From NCBI GenBank assembly GCA_020832555.1, contig JAFIEM010000025.1:1-37252 (forward strand): a DNA stretch of 37,252 nucleotides. The letters run 5' to 3'. Source of the stretch: Natronohydrobacter sp. (GTDB lineage Bacteria > Pseudomonadota > Alphaproteobacteria > Rhodobacterales > Rhodobacteraceae). Below, one piece after another: positions 1-7,331 of the stretch. The position numbers were made by a program, and so were the translations under genes. The first letter of the stretch is position 1; each line of letters begins with the position of its first letter. A model generated the notes under the pieces. That model made no database searches, had not been told where the DNA came from, and saw only the letters and a program-made list of their open reading frames with translations.

Positions 1-676
1 CGAGCATGCTGCCATGCCGGTTCTGCATCTGCCACGACCCGGCCGCGCCCTGAGAAATCACCTCGACCACCGCGCGCCCATCCATGCCCGCGCGCTCGCC
101 GAAATGCAAAGCCTCTGCCAGACCCTGCAACAGACCCGCAATGCAGATCTGGTTCATCATCTTGGCGATCTGGCCTGCGCCGCTCTCGCCCATAAGCTTG
201 CAAACCCGCGCATAGGCATCCAGCACCGGGGCCGCGCGGTCGAAATCCGCCTCTGCGCCGCCACACATGATCGACAGAACCCCGTTTTCGGCCCCCGCCT
301 GACCGCCCGAGACCGGCGCATCCACAAAGCCCACGCCCTGCTTGGCCGCCAGATCGTGCAATTCGCGCGTCACCTGCGCGGATACCGTGGTATGATCGAC
401 AAACAGCGTGCCCTCGGCCATGGCCGCGAATGCACCGTCCTTGCCCAGACAGACCGCGCGCAGGTCATCGTCATTGCCCACACAGGCCATCACCATTTCG
501 GCCCCCTCGGCTGCCTCGCGCGGTGTCACCCCGAAAGCACCGCCATTGGCCGCGACCCACGCTTCCGCCTTGGCTGTGGTGCGATTGTAGACAGTCACCT
601 CATGGCCCGCGCGCGCCAGATGCGCCGCCATCGGCCCGCCCATCACCCCCAGACCCAGAAACGCAACTCTCGCCAT
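1..676 (-). CDS. NAD(P)-dependent 3-hydroxyisobutyrate dehydrogenase-family oxidoreductase (C-terminus beyond window)
   Basis: The reading frame starts at the ATG at 676 (minus) and runs off the left edge after about 225 codons, so only the N-terminal part of a protein of usually about 290 residues is present. The start opens with MARVAFLGLGVMGGPMA, the Rossmann GxGxMGxPMA nucleotide-binding motif of beta-hydroxyacid dehydrogenases. Further on are DAPVSGG (the substrate-binding motif of the family) and a GQIAKMMNQ segment that carries the catalytic Lys and Asn. A purine-rich RBS (AGGGGG) precedes the ATG by about 6 bases. The family oxidises short beta-hydroxyacids (3-hydroxyisobutyrate, tartronate semialdehyde, 2-hydroxy-3-oxopropionate) with NAD(P). 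Which substrate applies here cannot be read from the sequence. It is transcribed divergently from the acylase gene at 776. Confidence 0.9.
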   Translation of the reverse strand, partial: MARVAFLGLGVMGGPMAAHLARAGHEVTVYNRTTAKAEAWVAANGGAFGVTPREAAEGAEMVMACVGNDDDLRAVCLGKDGAFAAMAEGTLFVDHTTVSAQVTRELHDLAAKQGVGFVDAPVSGGQAGAENGVLSIMCGGAEADFDRAAPVLDAYARVCKLMGESGAGQIAKMMNQICIAGLLQGLAEALHFGERAGMDGRAVVEVISQGAAGSWQMQNRHGSML

Positions 677-775
677 TCCATCCCCCTCTCGAATTCTTGT
701 GATTGCGCTTTGGGCGCTCACGCAATACCTATCAGGGCCACTCCGACCGTCAACTCAAAGACAGCAGCCCCGCAT

Positions 776-3238
776 ATGTTCACCACCTTTCGCTGGCTTC
801 TGAGGATCTTCGCCGGGCTTGCCCTGCTCGGCGCTCTGGTCGCGACCGGCCTCTATTTCTTCCTCTCGCGATCACTTCCCGACTATAGCGAGACCTTCCG
901 GCTCAATGGCCTCGCGGGCGAGGTCGAAATCGTGCGCAACACGCATAATGTGCCGCATATTTTCGGGCAAAGCGACCCGGATGTGTTCTTCGGGCTGGGC
1001 TTTGCCCATGCGCAGGACCGGCTGTGGCAGATGCAGATGCTGCGCCGCACCGCGCAGGGGCGGCTGTCGGAGATGTTCGGCAGGCGGACCTTGCGCGTGG
1101 ATGAACTCATGCGCAGGCTCGACATCTATGGCCTCGCCCGCACCTCTTTCGCGGCGCAAGACCCCGAGACACAGGCCGCGCTCGAAGCCTATGCCGAGGG
1201 CGTGAATGCCTGGCTGCGCATCACCAATGAGCGCGCGCGCGGACGCGGAGCGCCGGAATTTTTCGTGTTCACAGCCGAAATGCCGCTCTGGCAGCCTGCA
1301 GATTCGCTGGCGATCCTGAAACTGATGGCGGTGCAACTGAACAGCCAGATTGCCCGCGAAGTCCAGCGCGCCCGCGTCTCGATGCTGGTCGCGCCCGAAC
1401 GCCTGCGCGACCTGATGCCCGATGCGCCCGGTTCCGGCATGGCGGCTCTGCCTGATTTCAGCAGCCTCTTTCCGGATGTTGCGCCCAGCACGCAGATCAC
1501 ATTGGCGCATGACCCGCTCAGCCCGATCCGACCGGCCACGCTGGCCGGGGCGTCGAACAGTTTTGCGGCCACGCCTGCGCGCGCGGCCAGTGATGGCGCG
1601 ATCCTCGCGAATGACCCGCATCTGGAACTGACCGCCCCTTCGGCAATGTATCTGGCACGGCTGGATCTCGCGACCGGCGGTGTGATCGGGGCCACCATCC
1701 CCGGCCTGCCCGTGATCCTGTCGGGCCGCTCCGAAGCATTGGGCTGGGGGATCACCTCCAGCTACATGGATGACAGCGATGTATTTCTGGAAGAACTGAA
1801 CCCGGAAAACCCGTCCCAATACCGCACCCCCGACGGTTGGGCTGAATTCGAGACCCGTGGCTCGATCATCCGCATCAAGGATGAAGACCCGGTGACGCTG
1901 ACACTGCGCTGGTCCGAAAATGGCCCGGTGCTGTCCGGCGCGCTCTATGATCTGGGCACGATCACCCCGCCGGGCCATGTCGCGACCATCGGCTGGACCG
2001 CGCTCACACCCGATGACACCACCATGACCGCCGCCATGCGCCTGATGCGCGCGCAGGATATTGACGCGGCGCTTGAGGCGGGCGAGATCTATGTCGCGCC
2101 CTCTCAGGTGCTGATGCTCGCCTCGCGCGACCGCATTGCCATGCAGCTTCTGGGCCGAATGCCGCGCCGCGATGCCGATCACGATACCCAAGGCCGCATG
2201 CCTGCGGCGGGCTGGAAACCGGAAAACCGCTGGCTGGGCACCCTGCCCTATTCGGCCAATCCGCGCTTCCTCGACCCCGAGTCGGGAATTCTTGGCAACA
2301 CCAACAACAAGATCCTCGACCGCCCCTTTCCGCTGCATGTCAGCCATGATTGGGGCGACACACAGCGCATCGAGCGTTTCCAGCACCTGATGCGTCAGCG
2401 CAATGTCCATACCCGCGACAGTTTCATCGAGGCTCAGCTAGATACGGTCAGCCCGGCCGCGCGCCTGCTGCTGCCACTTGTGGCGGCGGACCTGTGGTTC
2501 TCGGGCGAGGCTGCGCCCGCAGGCACCCGCGCCCATCTGCGCCAGCGCGCGCTGCGGCTGCTCGCGGACTGGAATGGCGAGATGAACGAACATCTGCCGG
2601 AACCCTTGATCTATGCCGCATGGATGCGCGAGTTGCAGACCCGCCTGATCCGCGACGAGTTGGGGCCGCTGGCCGAGACCTTCCTGCATGTGGACCCGGT
2701 CTTCATCGAGCGGGTGTTTCGTGACACCGATGGCGCGTCCGAATGGTGCAATATCGTGCAATCCTCGGTGCGCGAAACCTGCACCGAAATCGCCATTTCC
2801 GCACTGGACGAAGCGCTTCTGCGCCTGACCGAACGCTATGGCGAGAATGTCGAAAGCTGGCGTTGGGGAGACGCGCATATGGCCACGCACCGCCATTCCG
2901 TGCTGGGCGATGTCGCGCTGGTGCGCCATTTCGTCAATATCCGCCAATCGACCTCGGGCGGGGACCACACGCTGATGCGCGGGCGCACATCGGGGCGCGA
3001 CCCGGAACCCTTCGCCAATGTGCATGGCGCCGTCTATCGCGGCGTCTATGATTTCGCCGACCCCGAAAGCTCGGTCTTTATCCTGTCCACGGGCCAGTCC
3101 GGGCACCCGCTGTCGCGACACTATGATGATCTGGGCGATTTATGGCGCAGGGGCGAGTATATTCCCATGACCCTCGACCCGGATCTTGCACGCGGTGGTT
3201 CAGTGGGGATAACCCGACTTCTCCCCAGAGGTGAATAG
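776..3238 (+). CDS. penicillin acylase family (Ntn) amidase, membrane anchored
   Basis: 820-residue Ntn hydrolase of the penicillin/AHL acylase family, made as one precursor that cuts itself into alpha and beta chains. The frame stays open upstream to about 14, but that part lies antisense to the dehydrogenase; the ATG at 776 begins a sensible protein with a basic N-terminus and one hydrophobic segment (about residues 8-30). The alpha region includes NVPHIFG, then GFAHAQDRLWQM. The predicted autoproteolytic site is before Ser260 (LAGA/SNSFA), followed by ILANDPHL and, in the beta chain, GNTNNKI with the oxyanion-type Asn. The hydrophobic segment has no obvious cleavage site, so the enzyme is probably tethered to the periplasmic face of the inner membrane. 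Substrate is unknown: beta-lactams, acyl-homoserine lactones and other N-acyl amides are all used in this family. Confidence 0.9.
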   Translation: MFTTFRWLLRIFAGLALLGALVATGLYFFLSRSLPDYSETFRLNGLAGEVEIVRNTHNVPHIFGQSDPDVFFGLGFAHAQDRLWQMQMLRRTAQGRLSEMFGRRTLRVDELMRRLDIYGLARTSFAAQDPETQAALEAYAEGVNAWLRITNERARGRGAPEFFVFTAEMPLWQPADSLAILKLMAVQLNSQIAREVQRARVSMLVAPERLRDLMPDAPGSGMAALPDFSSLFPDVAPSTQITLAHDPLSPIRPATLAGASNSFAATPARAASDGAILANDPHLELTAPSAMYLARLDLATGGVIGATIPGLPVILSGRSEALGWGITSSYMDDSDVFLEELNPENPSQYRTPDGWAEFETRGSIIRIKDEDPVTLTLRWSENGPVLSGALYDLGTITPPGHVATIGWTALTPDDTTMTAAMRLMRAQDIDAALEAGEIYVAPSQVLMLASRDRIAMQLLGRMPRRDADHDTQGRMPAAGWKPENRWLGTLPYSANPRFLDPESGILGNTNNKILDRPFPLHVSHDWGDTQRIERFQHLMRQRNVHTRDSFIEAQLDTVSPAARLLLPLVAADLWFSGEAAPAGTRAHLRQRALRLLADWNGEMNEHLPEPLIYAAWMRELQTRLIRDELGPLAETFLHVDPVFIERVFRDTDGASEWCNIVQSSVRETCTEIAISALDEALLRLTERYGENVESWRWGDAHMATHRHSVLGDVALVRHFVNIRQSTSGGDHTLMRGRTSGRDPEPFANVHGAVYRGVYDFADPESSVFILSTGQSGHPLSRHYDDLGDLWRRGEYIPMTLDPDLARGGSVGITRLLPRGE

Positions 3239-3256
3239 CGCTGCCGTTGCAAAGCT

Positions 3257-3305
3257 GTCACATGCTGTTCCGGACTGCCTCCGCTTCCGCTAGGTAACAT
3301 GTGAC
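3257..3305. promoter_or_regulatory. inverted and direct repeats upstream of the fadL-like gene
   Basis: A perfect 8-base inverted repeat, GTCACATG (3257-3264) and CATGTGAC (3298-3305), lies in the 148-base gap before the outer-membrane protein gene. The same gap carries GCAAAGC three times (3249, 3314, 3323), two of them 9 bases apart, and AAAGCTGT twice (3251, 3306). There is no T-run, so this does not look like a terminator. It may be a binding region for a regulator of the downstream porin; the regulator is not identifiable. Confidence 0.3.
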
Positions 3306-3386
3306 AAAGCTGTGCAAAGCGCGCAAAGCTTGCCCAATAAATGGTCGCGGCCAGACCATCCCTGCGGAAAGAAGGAGGAGATTTCC

Positions 3387-4460
3387 GTGCGTAAGACTCT
3401 TGCAACCGGGCTTGTTGCCCTTGCCGCCAGCCCCGCTTTTGCCGGTGGCATTGAGCGTAACCCGCAATCCATGGCGATCCTGTTCCAACAGGGCAACTAT
3501 GTCGAATTCGGCATCGCGCATGCCCGTCCGCGCGTCAGCGGAACGATCAATCTGCCACCCGCGCCTGGTCCCTCGGGCAATATCACGCGACGTTTCACAA
3601 CCGGCTCCTTTGCATTCAAGGGGGACATCAACGAGAAACTGTCCTATGCCCTGATTCTGGACCAGCCCTTTGGTGCCGATACGCTCTACCCGCTCGGCAC
3701 CACTCTGGGCGGCTCCGTCGGCAAGGTGGATAACACCATGCTGACCGGCGTGGTCCGCTACAAGTTTGACGGTGGCTTCAGCGCCTATGCCGGTCTGCGG
3801 TCCTCCTGGACCAGCGGTTCGGTCAGCCTGCCTTTCGCGGGTGGCTATACAATGTCGACTAACCGCGACCAGGCCTGGGGCTACCTGCTGGGTGTCGCCT
3901 ATGAGATGCCCGAAATCGCCCTGCGCGTCGCACTGACCTACAATTCGAAGATCAAGCACAGCTTCACCGCAAACGAGAACATCTTCCCGCTGCCGACAAC
4001 CTTCGACACCAATCTGCCGGAATCCGTCAATCTGGAATTCCAGACCGGTGTCGCTGAAGATACGCTGGTCTTCGGCTCGGTGCGCTGGGTGAACTGGAAA
4101 GACTTCACGATCCAGCCCACCGCCTACAACAATTTCATCAGCACGACCCCACTGGTCAGTTACGACCGGAACTCTGTCACCTACACACTGGGTGTCGGGC
4201 GTCGGTTCAACGAAAACTGGTCAGGTCAGGTCTCGGTCGCACATGATACGGGCAATGGCAGCGTGACCGGCAATCTGGGTCCGGTTGGCAAGCGCAACAC
4301 GCTGGGTCTGGGTGTGTCCTACACAATGGATGCGATGACCATCAGCGCCGGTGTGCAATACTCGCGCCTTGGCGGCGTCACCACCCGCCCGCCGGTGAAC
4401 AGCCAGTTCGGCAGCAACTCCGTGATTGGGGCCGGCATCCGCATCGGCTACCGCTTTTAA
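3387..4460 (+). CDS. OmpP1/FadL/TodX-family outer-membrane transport protein
   Basis: 357-residue beta-barrel protein that would let hydrophobic substrates (fatty acids, aromatics) cross the outer membrane. The start is GTG at 3387, chosen because AAGGAGGAG ends about 7 bases before it and because the protein then opens with a clean Sec signal peptide (MRKTL...ASPAFA, cleavage before GG). After the signal, ERNPQSMAILFQQGNYVEFG resembles the N-terminal hatch region of FadL relatives, and the rest is alternating aromatic/polar strands ending in GYRF, a terminal Phe typical of outer-membrane proteins. It is shorter than E. coli FadL (about 420-450 residues). It stands alone between a repeat-containing upstream region and a strong terminator. 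Specific substrate unknown. Confidence 0.88.
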   Translation: MRKTLATGLVALAASPAFAGGIERNPQSMAILFQQGNYVEFGIAHARPRVSGTINLPPAPGPSGNITRRFTTGSFAFKGDINEKLSYALILDQPFGADTLYPLGTTLGGSVGKVDNTMLTGVVRYKFDGGFSAYAGLRSSWTSGSVSLPFAGGYTMSTNRDQAWGYLLGVAYEMPEIALRVALTYNSKIKHSFTANENIFPLPTTFDTNLPESVNLEFQTGVAEDTLVFGSVRWVNWKDFTIQPTAYNNFISTTPLVSYDRNSVTYTLGVGRRFNENWSGQVSVAHDTGNGSVTGNLGPVGKRNTLGLGVSYTMDAMTISAGVQYSRLGGVTTRPPVNSQFGSNSVIGAGIRIGYRF

Positions 4461-4485
4461 GTAAACGGTGATTCGAGTTAACTCG

Positions 4486-4517
4486 GCCCCGCCAGCCCCG
4501 TGCTGGCGGGGCTTTTT
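4486..4517 (+). terminator. rho-independent terminator after the fadL-like gene
   Basis: Perfect 10-bp GC-rich stem (GCCCCGCCAG at 4486-4495 with CTGGCGGGGC at 4503-4512), a 7-base loop and a run of five T. It starts 25 bases after the fadL-like stop codon and separates that gene from the ATPase-metA run. Confidence 0.93.
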
Positions 4518-4583
4518 CATGCGCCATTGACCATCCCGCGCCCACTGGCTAGGCAAGAGCTTCTGACCCGGAAGGACATGCCC

Positions 4584-5441
4584 ATGCTCTACCCGACCGC
4601 CACCGACTGGATGGCCGCCCCGCGCAAACAGGTCATGCTGTTTGGCATGTCGGGACTGGGCAAGACCTATCTGGCGAACCTGTTGCGCGAGGCCGGTGGC
4701 TGGTTCCATTACTCGGTCGATTACCGCATCGGCACGCGCTACATGGGCGAATTTATCGCCGATAATTTCAAGCGAGAGGCGATGAAAATACCGCTCTTGC
4801 GGGAACTCCTGCTGACGGATTCGGTCTATATCAGCTCGAATATCACCTTCGACAACCTCGCGCCGCTATCAACCTATCTGGGCAAACCCGGCGATCCGGC
4901 GAAGGGGGGCCTGCCCTTTGACGAGTACATGACCCGGCAGGACCAGCACCGCGCCGCCGAAATCGCGGCGCTCTCGGACACGCCGCATTTCATCGCCCGC
5001 GCCGAAGCGCTCTATGGCTATCCGCATTTCATCTGCGACACGGGCGGGTCGATCTGCGAAGTCATCAACCCCTATGACCCCGATGATGCGCTCATGACCG
5101 CGCTGAAGCCTCATGTGCTGCCCGTCTGGATCAAGGGTTCTGACGCACATACGGCCGAGCTGATCCGCCGCTTCGACCGCGCGCCCAAGCCCATGTATTA
5201 CCAGCCCGAATTCCTGCACGCAGCCTGGGCCGACTACCAGCAAGAGACCGGCCAGAGCCCCGACCGGATCGACCCCGACGCGTTTGTGCGCTGGACCTAT
5301 GCCCGCGCGCTGGCCCACCGCGCGCCGCGCTATGCGGCCATGGCCGAGACCTGGGGCCTGACCGTCAGCGCCGAAGACGTCGCGCAAATCCGCACTGCTC
5401 AGGATTTCGACGCGCTGATTGCCGACAAACTGCCAGACTGA
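4584..5441 (+). CDS. P-loop ATPase of unknown role, upstream of metA
   Basis: 285-residue soluble protein with an early Walker A motif, GMSGLGKT at residues 21-28. The Walker B and later motifs are not clear. It is rich in aromatic residues and has no signal peptide or membrane segment. Two ATGs are possible, 4578 and 4584; GGAAGG at 4570-4575 is 2 bases from the first and 8 from the second, so 4584 is preferred. The gene ends 11 bases before metA, which implies co-transcription. I recall similar 'ATPase' genes beside metA in Rhodobacteraceae, but no function is known to me. It might be a small-molecule kinase or an assembly/regulatory ATPase; neither is supported further by the sequence. Confidence 0.8.
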   Translation: MLYPTATDWMAAPRKQVMLFGMSGLGKTYLANLLREAGGWFHYSVDYRIGTRYMGEFIADNFKREAMKIPLLRELLLTDSVYISSNITFDNLAPLSTYLGKPGDPAKGGLPFDEYMTRQDQHRAAEIAALSDTPHFIARAEALYGYPHFICDTGGSICEVINPYDPDDALMTALKPHVLPVWIKGSDAHTAELIRRFDRAPKPMYYQPEFLHAAWADYQQETGQSPDRIDPDAFVRWTYARALAHRAPRYAAMAETWGLTVSAEDVAQIRTAQDFDALIADKLPD

Positions 5442-5452
5442 GGACGCGCCCC

Positions 5453-6370
5453 ATGCCCATCAAACTGCCCGAAACTCTGCCTGCCTTTGACGTGCTCACC
5501 CGCGAAGGCGTGATGGTCATGTCCGAGGCGCAGGCGGCACGGCAGGATATTCGCCCGCTGCGCATCGGGCTTCTGAACCTGATGCCGAAGAAGATCCAGA
5601 CCGAGACGCAATTCGCCCGCCTGATCGGCGCGACGCCGCTGCAGATCGAATTCTCGCTGATCCGCATGTCGGAACATGAGACCAAGAACACTGCCGCCGA
5701 GCATATGGCCGAATTCTACCGCCCGTTTCAGGAGGTGAAGGACGAGCGCTTCGACGGGCTGATCATCACCGGCGCCCCTATCGAGCACCTGCCCTACGAA
5801 GACGTGACCTATTGGGACGAATTGACCGAGGTGTTCGACTGGACCCAGACCCATGTCCACCAGACCTTCGGCGTCTGCTGGGGCGGCATGGCGATGCTTG
5901 CACATTTCTACGGCCTGCCCAAGCATATGCTCGACGCCAAGGCTTTCGGCTGTTTCCGCCACCGCAACCTTGCGCCCGCCTCGCCCTATTTGCGCGGGTT
6001 TTCGGATGATGTTCTGATCCCGGTCAGCCGCTGGACCGAGTTGCGCCAGCCAGAGGTCGATGCCATCCCCGCACTGACAACCCTGATCGCCTCGGATCAG
6101 GTCGGCCCTGCCCTGATCGAAGACCCCGCGCATCGGGCGCTGATGATCCTCAATCATTTCGAATATGACAGCACCACGCTGAAGGAAGAATATGACCGCG
6201 ATGTGGAAGCGGGCAAACCCATCAACGTGCCGCTGAACTATTACCCCGATGATAATCCCGCGAGGACACCGCTCAATCGCTGGAGAAGTCACGCGCATCT
6301 TCTATATGGCAACTGGATCAACCAGATATACCAGACCACACCTTATGACCTTGCGCAGATTGGCCAGTAG
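5453..6370 (+). CDS. metA: homoserine O-acetyltransferase (MetA-type)
   Basis: 305-residue enzyme that acylates homoserine at the first committed step of methionine synthesis. It is a MetA-fold (class I glutamine amidotransferase-like) protein, unrelated to alpha/beta-hydrolase MetX. The catalytic residues fall at the same numbers as in E. coli MetA: Cys142 in FGVCWGG, His235 and Glu237 in LNHFEYD. Residue 111 is Glu (TGAPIE). Work on MetA enzymes links Glu111 to acetyl-CoA use and Gly111 to succinyl-CoA use, so acetyl-CoA is the predicted donor despite the usual 'succinyltransferase' label. The gene follows the P-loop ATPase by 11 bases and its 3' end overlaps the next gene by 26 bases. No SAM-II riboswitch consensus is visible upstream of the run. 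Confidence 0.95.
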   Translation: MPIKLPETLPAFDVLTREGVMVMSEAQAARQDIRPLRIGLLNLMPKKIQTETQFARLIGATPLQIEFSLIRMSEHETKNTAAEHMAEFYRPFQEVKDERFDGLIITGAPIEHLPYEDVTYWDELTEVFDWTQTHVHQTFGVCWGGMAMLAHFYGLPKHMLDAKAFGCFRHRNLAPASPYLRGFSDDVLIPVSRWTELRQPEVDAIPALTTLIASDQVGPALIEDPAHRALMILNHFEYDSTTLKEEYDRDVEAGKPINVPLNYYPDDNPARTPLNRWRSHAHLLYGNWINQIYQTTPYDLAQIGQ

Positions 6371-7292
6371 AATTTCAGGGGTTGCCCTGATCACCGCGTT
6401 TCTCGCGGCCTGTTCGGTGCAACAGGAGATGCAGATGGCCCGCGCCGAAACCCCGCCCGAAGGGGCTTTCATCGATCTGCCGCAGGGACGCATTCATGCG
6501 ATTGTCCGCGGGACCGGGCCGGATCTGGTCATGATCCACGGCGCGAATGGCAATGCGCGTGATTTCAGCTTTGATCTGATGGACCGTATGGCGGGCGAGT
6601 TCCGCGTCATCGCCTTTGACCGCCCCGGTTTCGGCTTCTCGGATGATTTCGGCAGCGTGGAAAGCCCGATCGATCAGGCCGATATCCTGCGCGCGGCGGC
6701 GTTTGCGCTGGATGTGGAAAACCCCATAGTGCTGGGCCATTCCTATGGCGGGGCGGTGGCGCTGGCCTGGGCCTTGCGCGCCCCTGACGAGGTGGCGGGG
6801 CTGACATTGCTCGCGCCCGTGACCCACCCCTGGCCCGGCGATCTGGGCCTGTGGTATCGCATCACGGCATCCCCCTTGGGCCGCTATCTGATCCTGCCCA
6901 CCATCGCAGCACTGGCCCCGCGCAGTGCTGTAGAAAACACGCTGGCAAATGTCTTTGCGCCCGACCCGGTGCCCGAGGGCTATCTCGATCATCTGGGCTT
7001 CAACCTGACCATGCGGCGCGGGCAGCTGTCATTGAACGCGCAGCAGGTCAACAGCCTGATCCGCTATGTCGAGGCAATGTATCCCGGCTATCCGGCACTC
7101 ACCATGCCCATCGAGATCGTCCACGGCACAGCCGACAAGACGGTTTATATCGGCATTCACGCGGAACGGATGCTGCGCGAGGTCGAGAGCGTCAATCTGA
7201 CATCCCTTGAGGATGTGGGCCATATGCCCCACCACGCGCAGCCCGAGACCGTGGCAGAGGCGATCCGCCGAACCCGTGATCGCGCACGCTAA
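6345..7292 (+). CDS. alpha/beta hydrolase, predicted lipoprotein
   Basis: 315-residue alpha/beta hydrolase. The ATG at 6345 lies inside the 3' end of metA and is chosen because it gives a short signal ending in a lipobox, AFLAAC with lipidated Cys23; an earlier in-frame ATG at 6306 would bury this signal. The hydrolase part has HGANGN (oxyanion loop), the nucleophile elbow GHSYGG with Ser133, an acid Asp in HGTADKT and the catalytic His in VGHMPHH. It is therefore a probable envelope-attached esterase, lipase or haloperoxidase-like enzyme. The 26-base overlap with metA suggests co-expression, but no link to methionine synthesis is evident. Substrate unknown. Confidence 0.88.
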   Translation: MTLRRLASRISGVALITAFLAACSVQQEMQMARAETPPEGAFIDLPQGRIHAIVRGTGPDLVMIHGANGNARDFSFDLMDRMAGEFRVIAFDRPGFGFSDDFGSVESPIDQADILRAAAFALDVENPIVLGHSYGGAVALAWALRAPDEVAGLTLLAPVTHPWPGDLGLWYRITASPLGRYLILPTIAALAPRSAVENTLANVFAPDPVPEGYLDHLGFNLTMRRGQLSLNAQQVNSLIRYVEAMYPGYPALTMPIEIVHGTADKTVYIGIHAERMLREVESVNLTSLEDVGHMPHHAQPETVAEAIRRTRDRAR

Positions 7293-7294
7293 AC

Positions 7295-7323
7295 GTAAGG
7301 TGCGTGCTTAGCACGCACCCTAC
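7295..7323. repeat. palindromic element between convergent genes
   Basis: 13-base arms (7295-7307 and 7311-7323, one mismatch) around a 3-base loop, with core GGTGCGTGC / GCACGCACC. It sits exactly between the converging hydrolase and pepF genes. There is no T-run on either strand, so it is a weak terminator by itself. It resembles short palindromic extragenic repeats seen in many proteobacterial genomes (from memory). A second copy is not present in the window. Confidence 0.5.
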
Positions 7324-7331
7324 CCAAGCGC

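Noticed and set aside
14-775. N-terminal extension of the acylase frame
   Set aside because: It lies antisense to the dehydrogenase gene, has no family similarity, and a proper membrane-anchor N-terminus begins at 776.
872-2410. 512-codon open frame on the minus strand opposite the acylase gene
   Set aside because: Low-complexity Arg/Gly/His-rich translation with no motifs, fully antisense to a gene with clear family motifs; typical of GC-rich third-position bias.
4518-4583. SAM-II type riboswitch before the ATPase-metA run
   Set aside because: The leader after the terminator is only about 66 bases and lacks the SAM-II consensus loop sequences.
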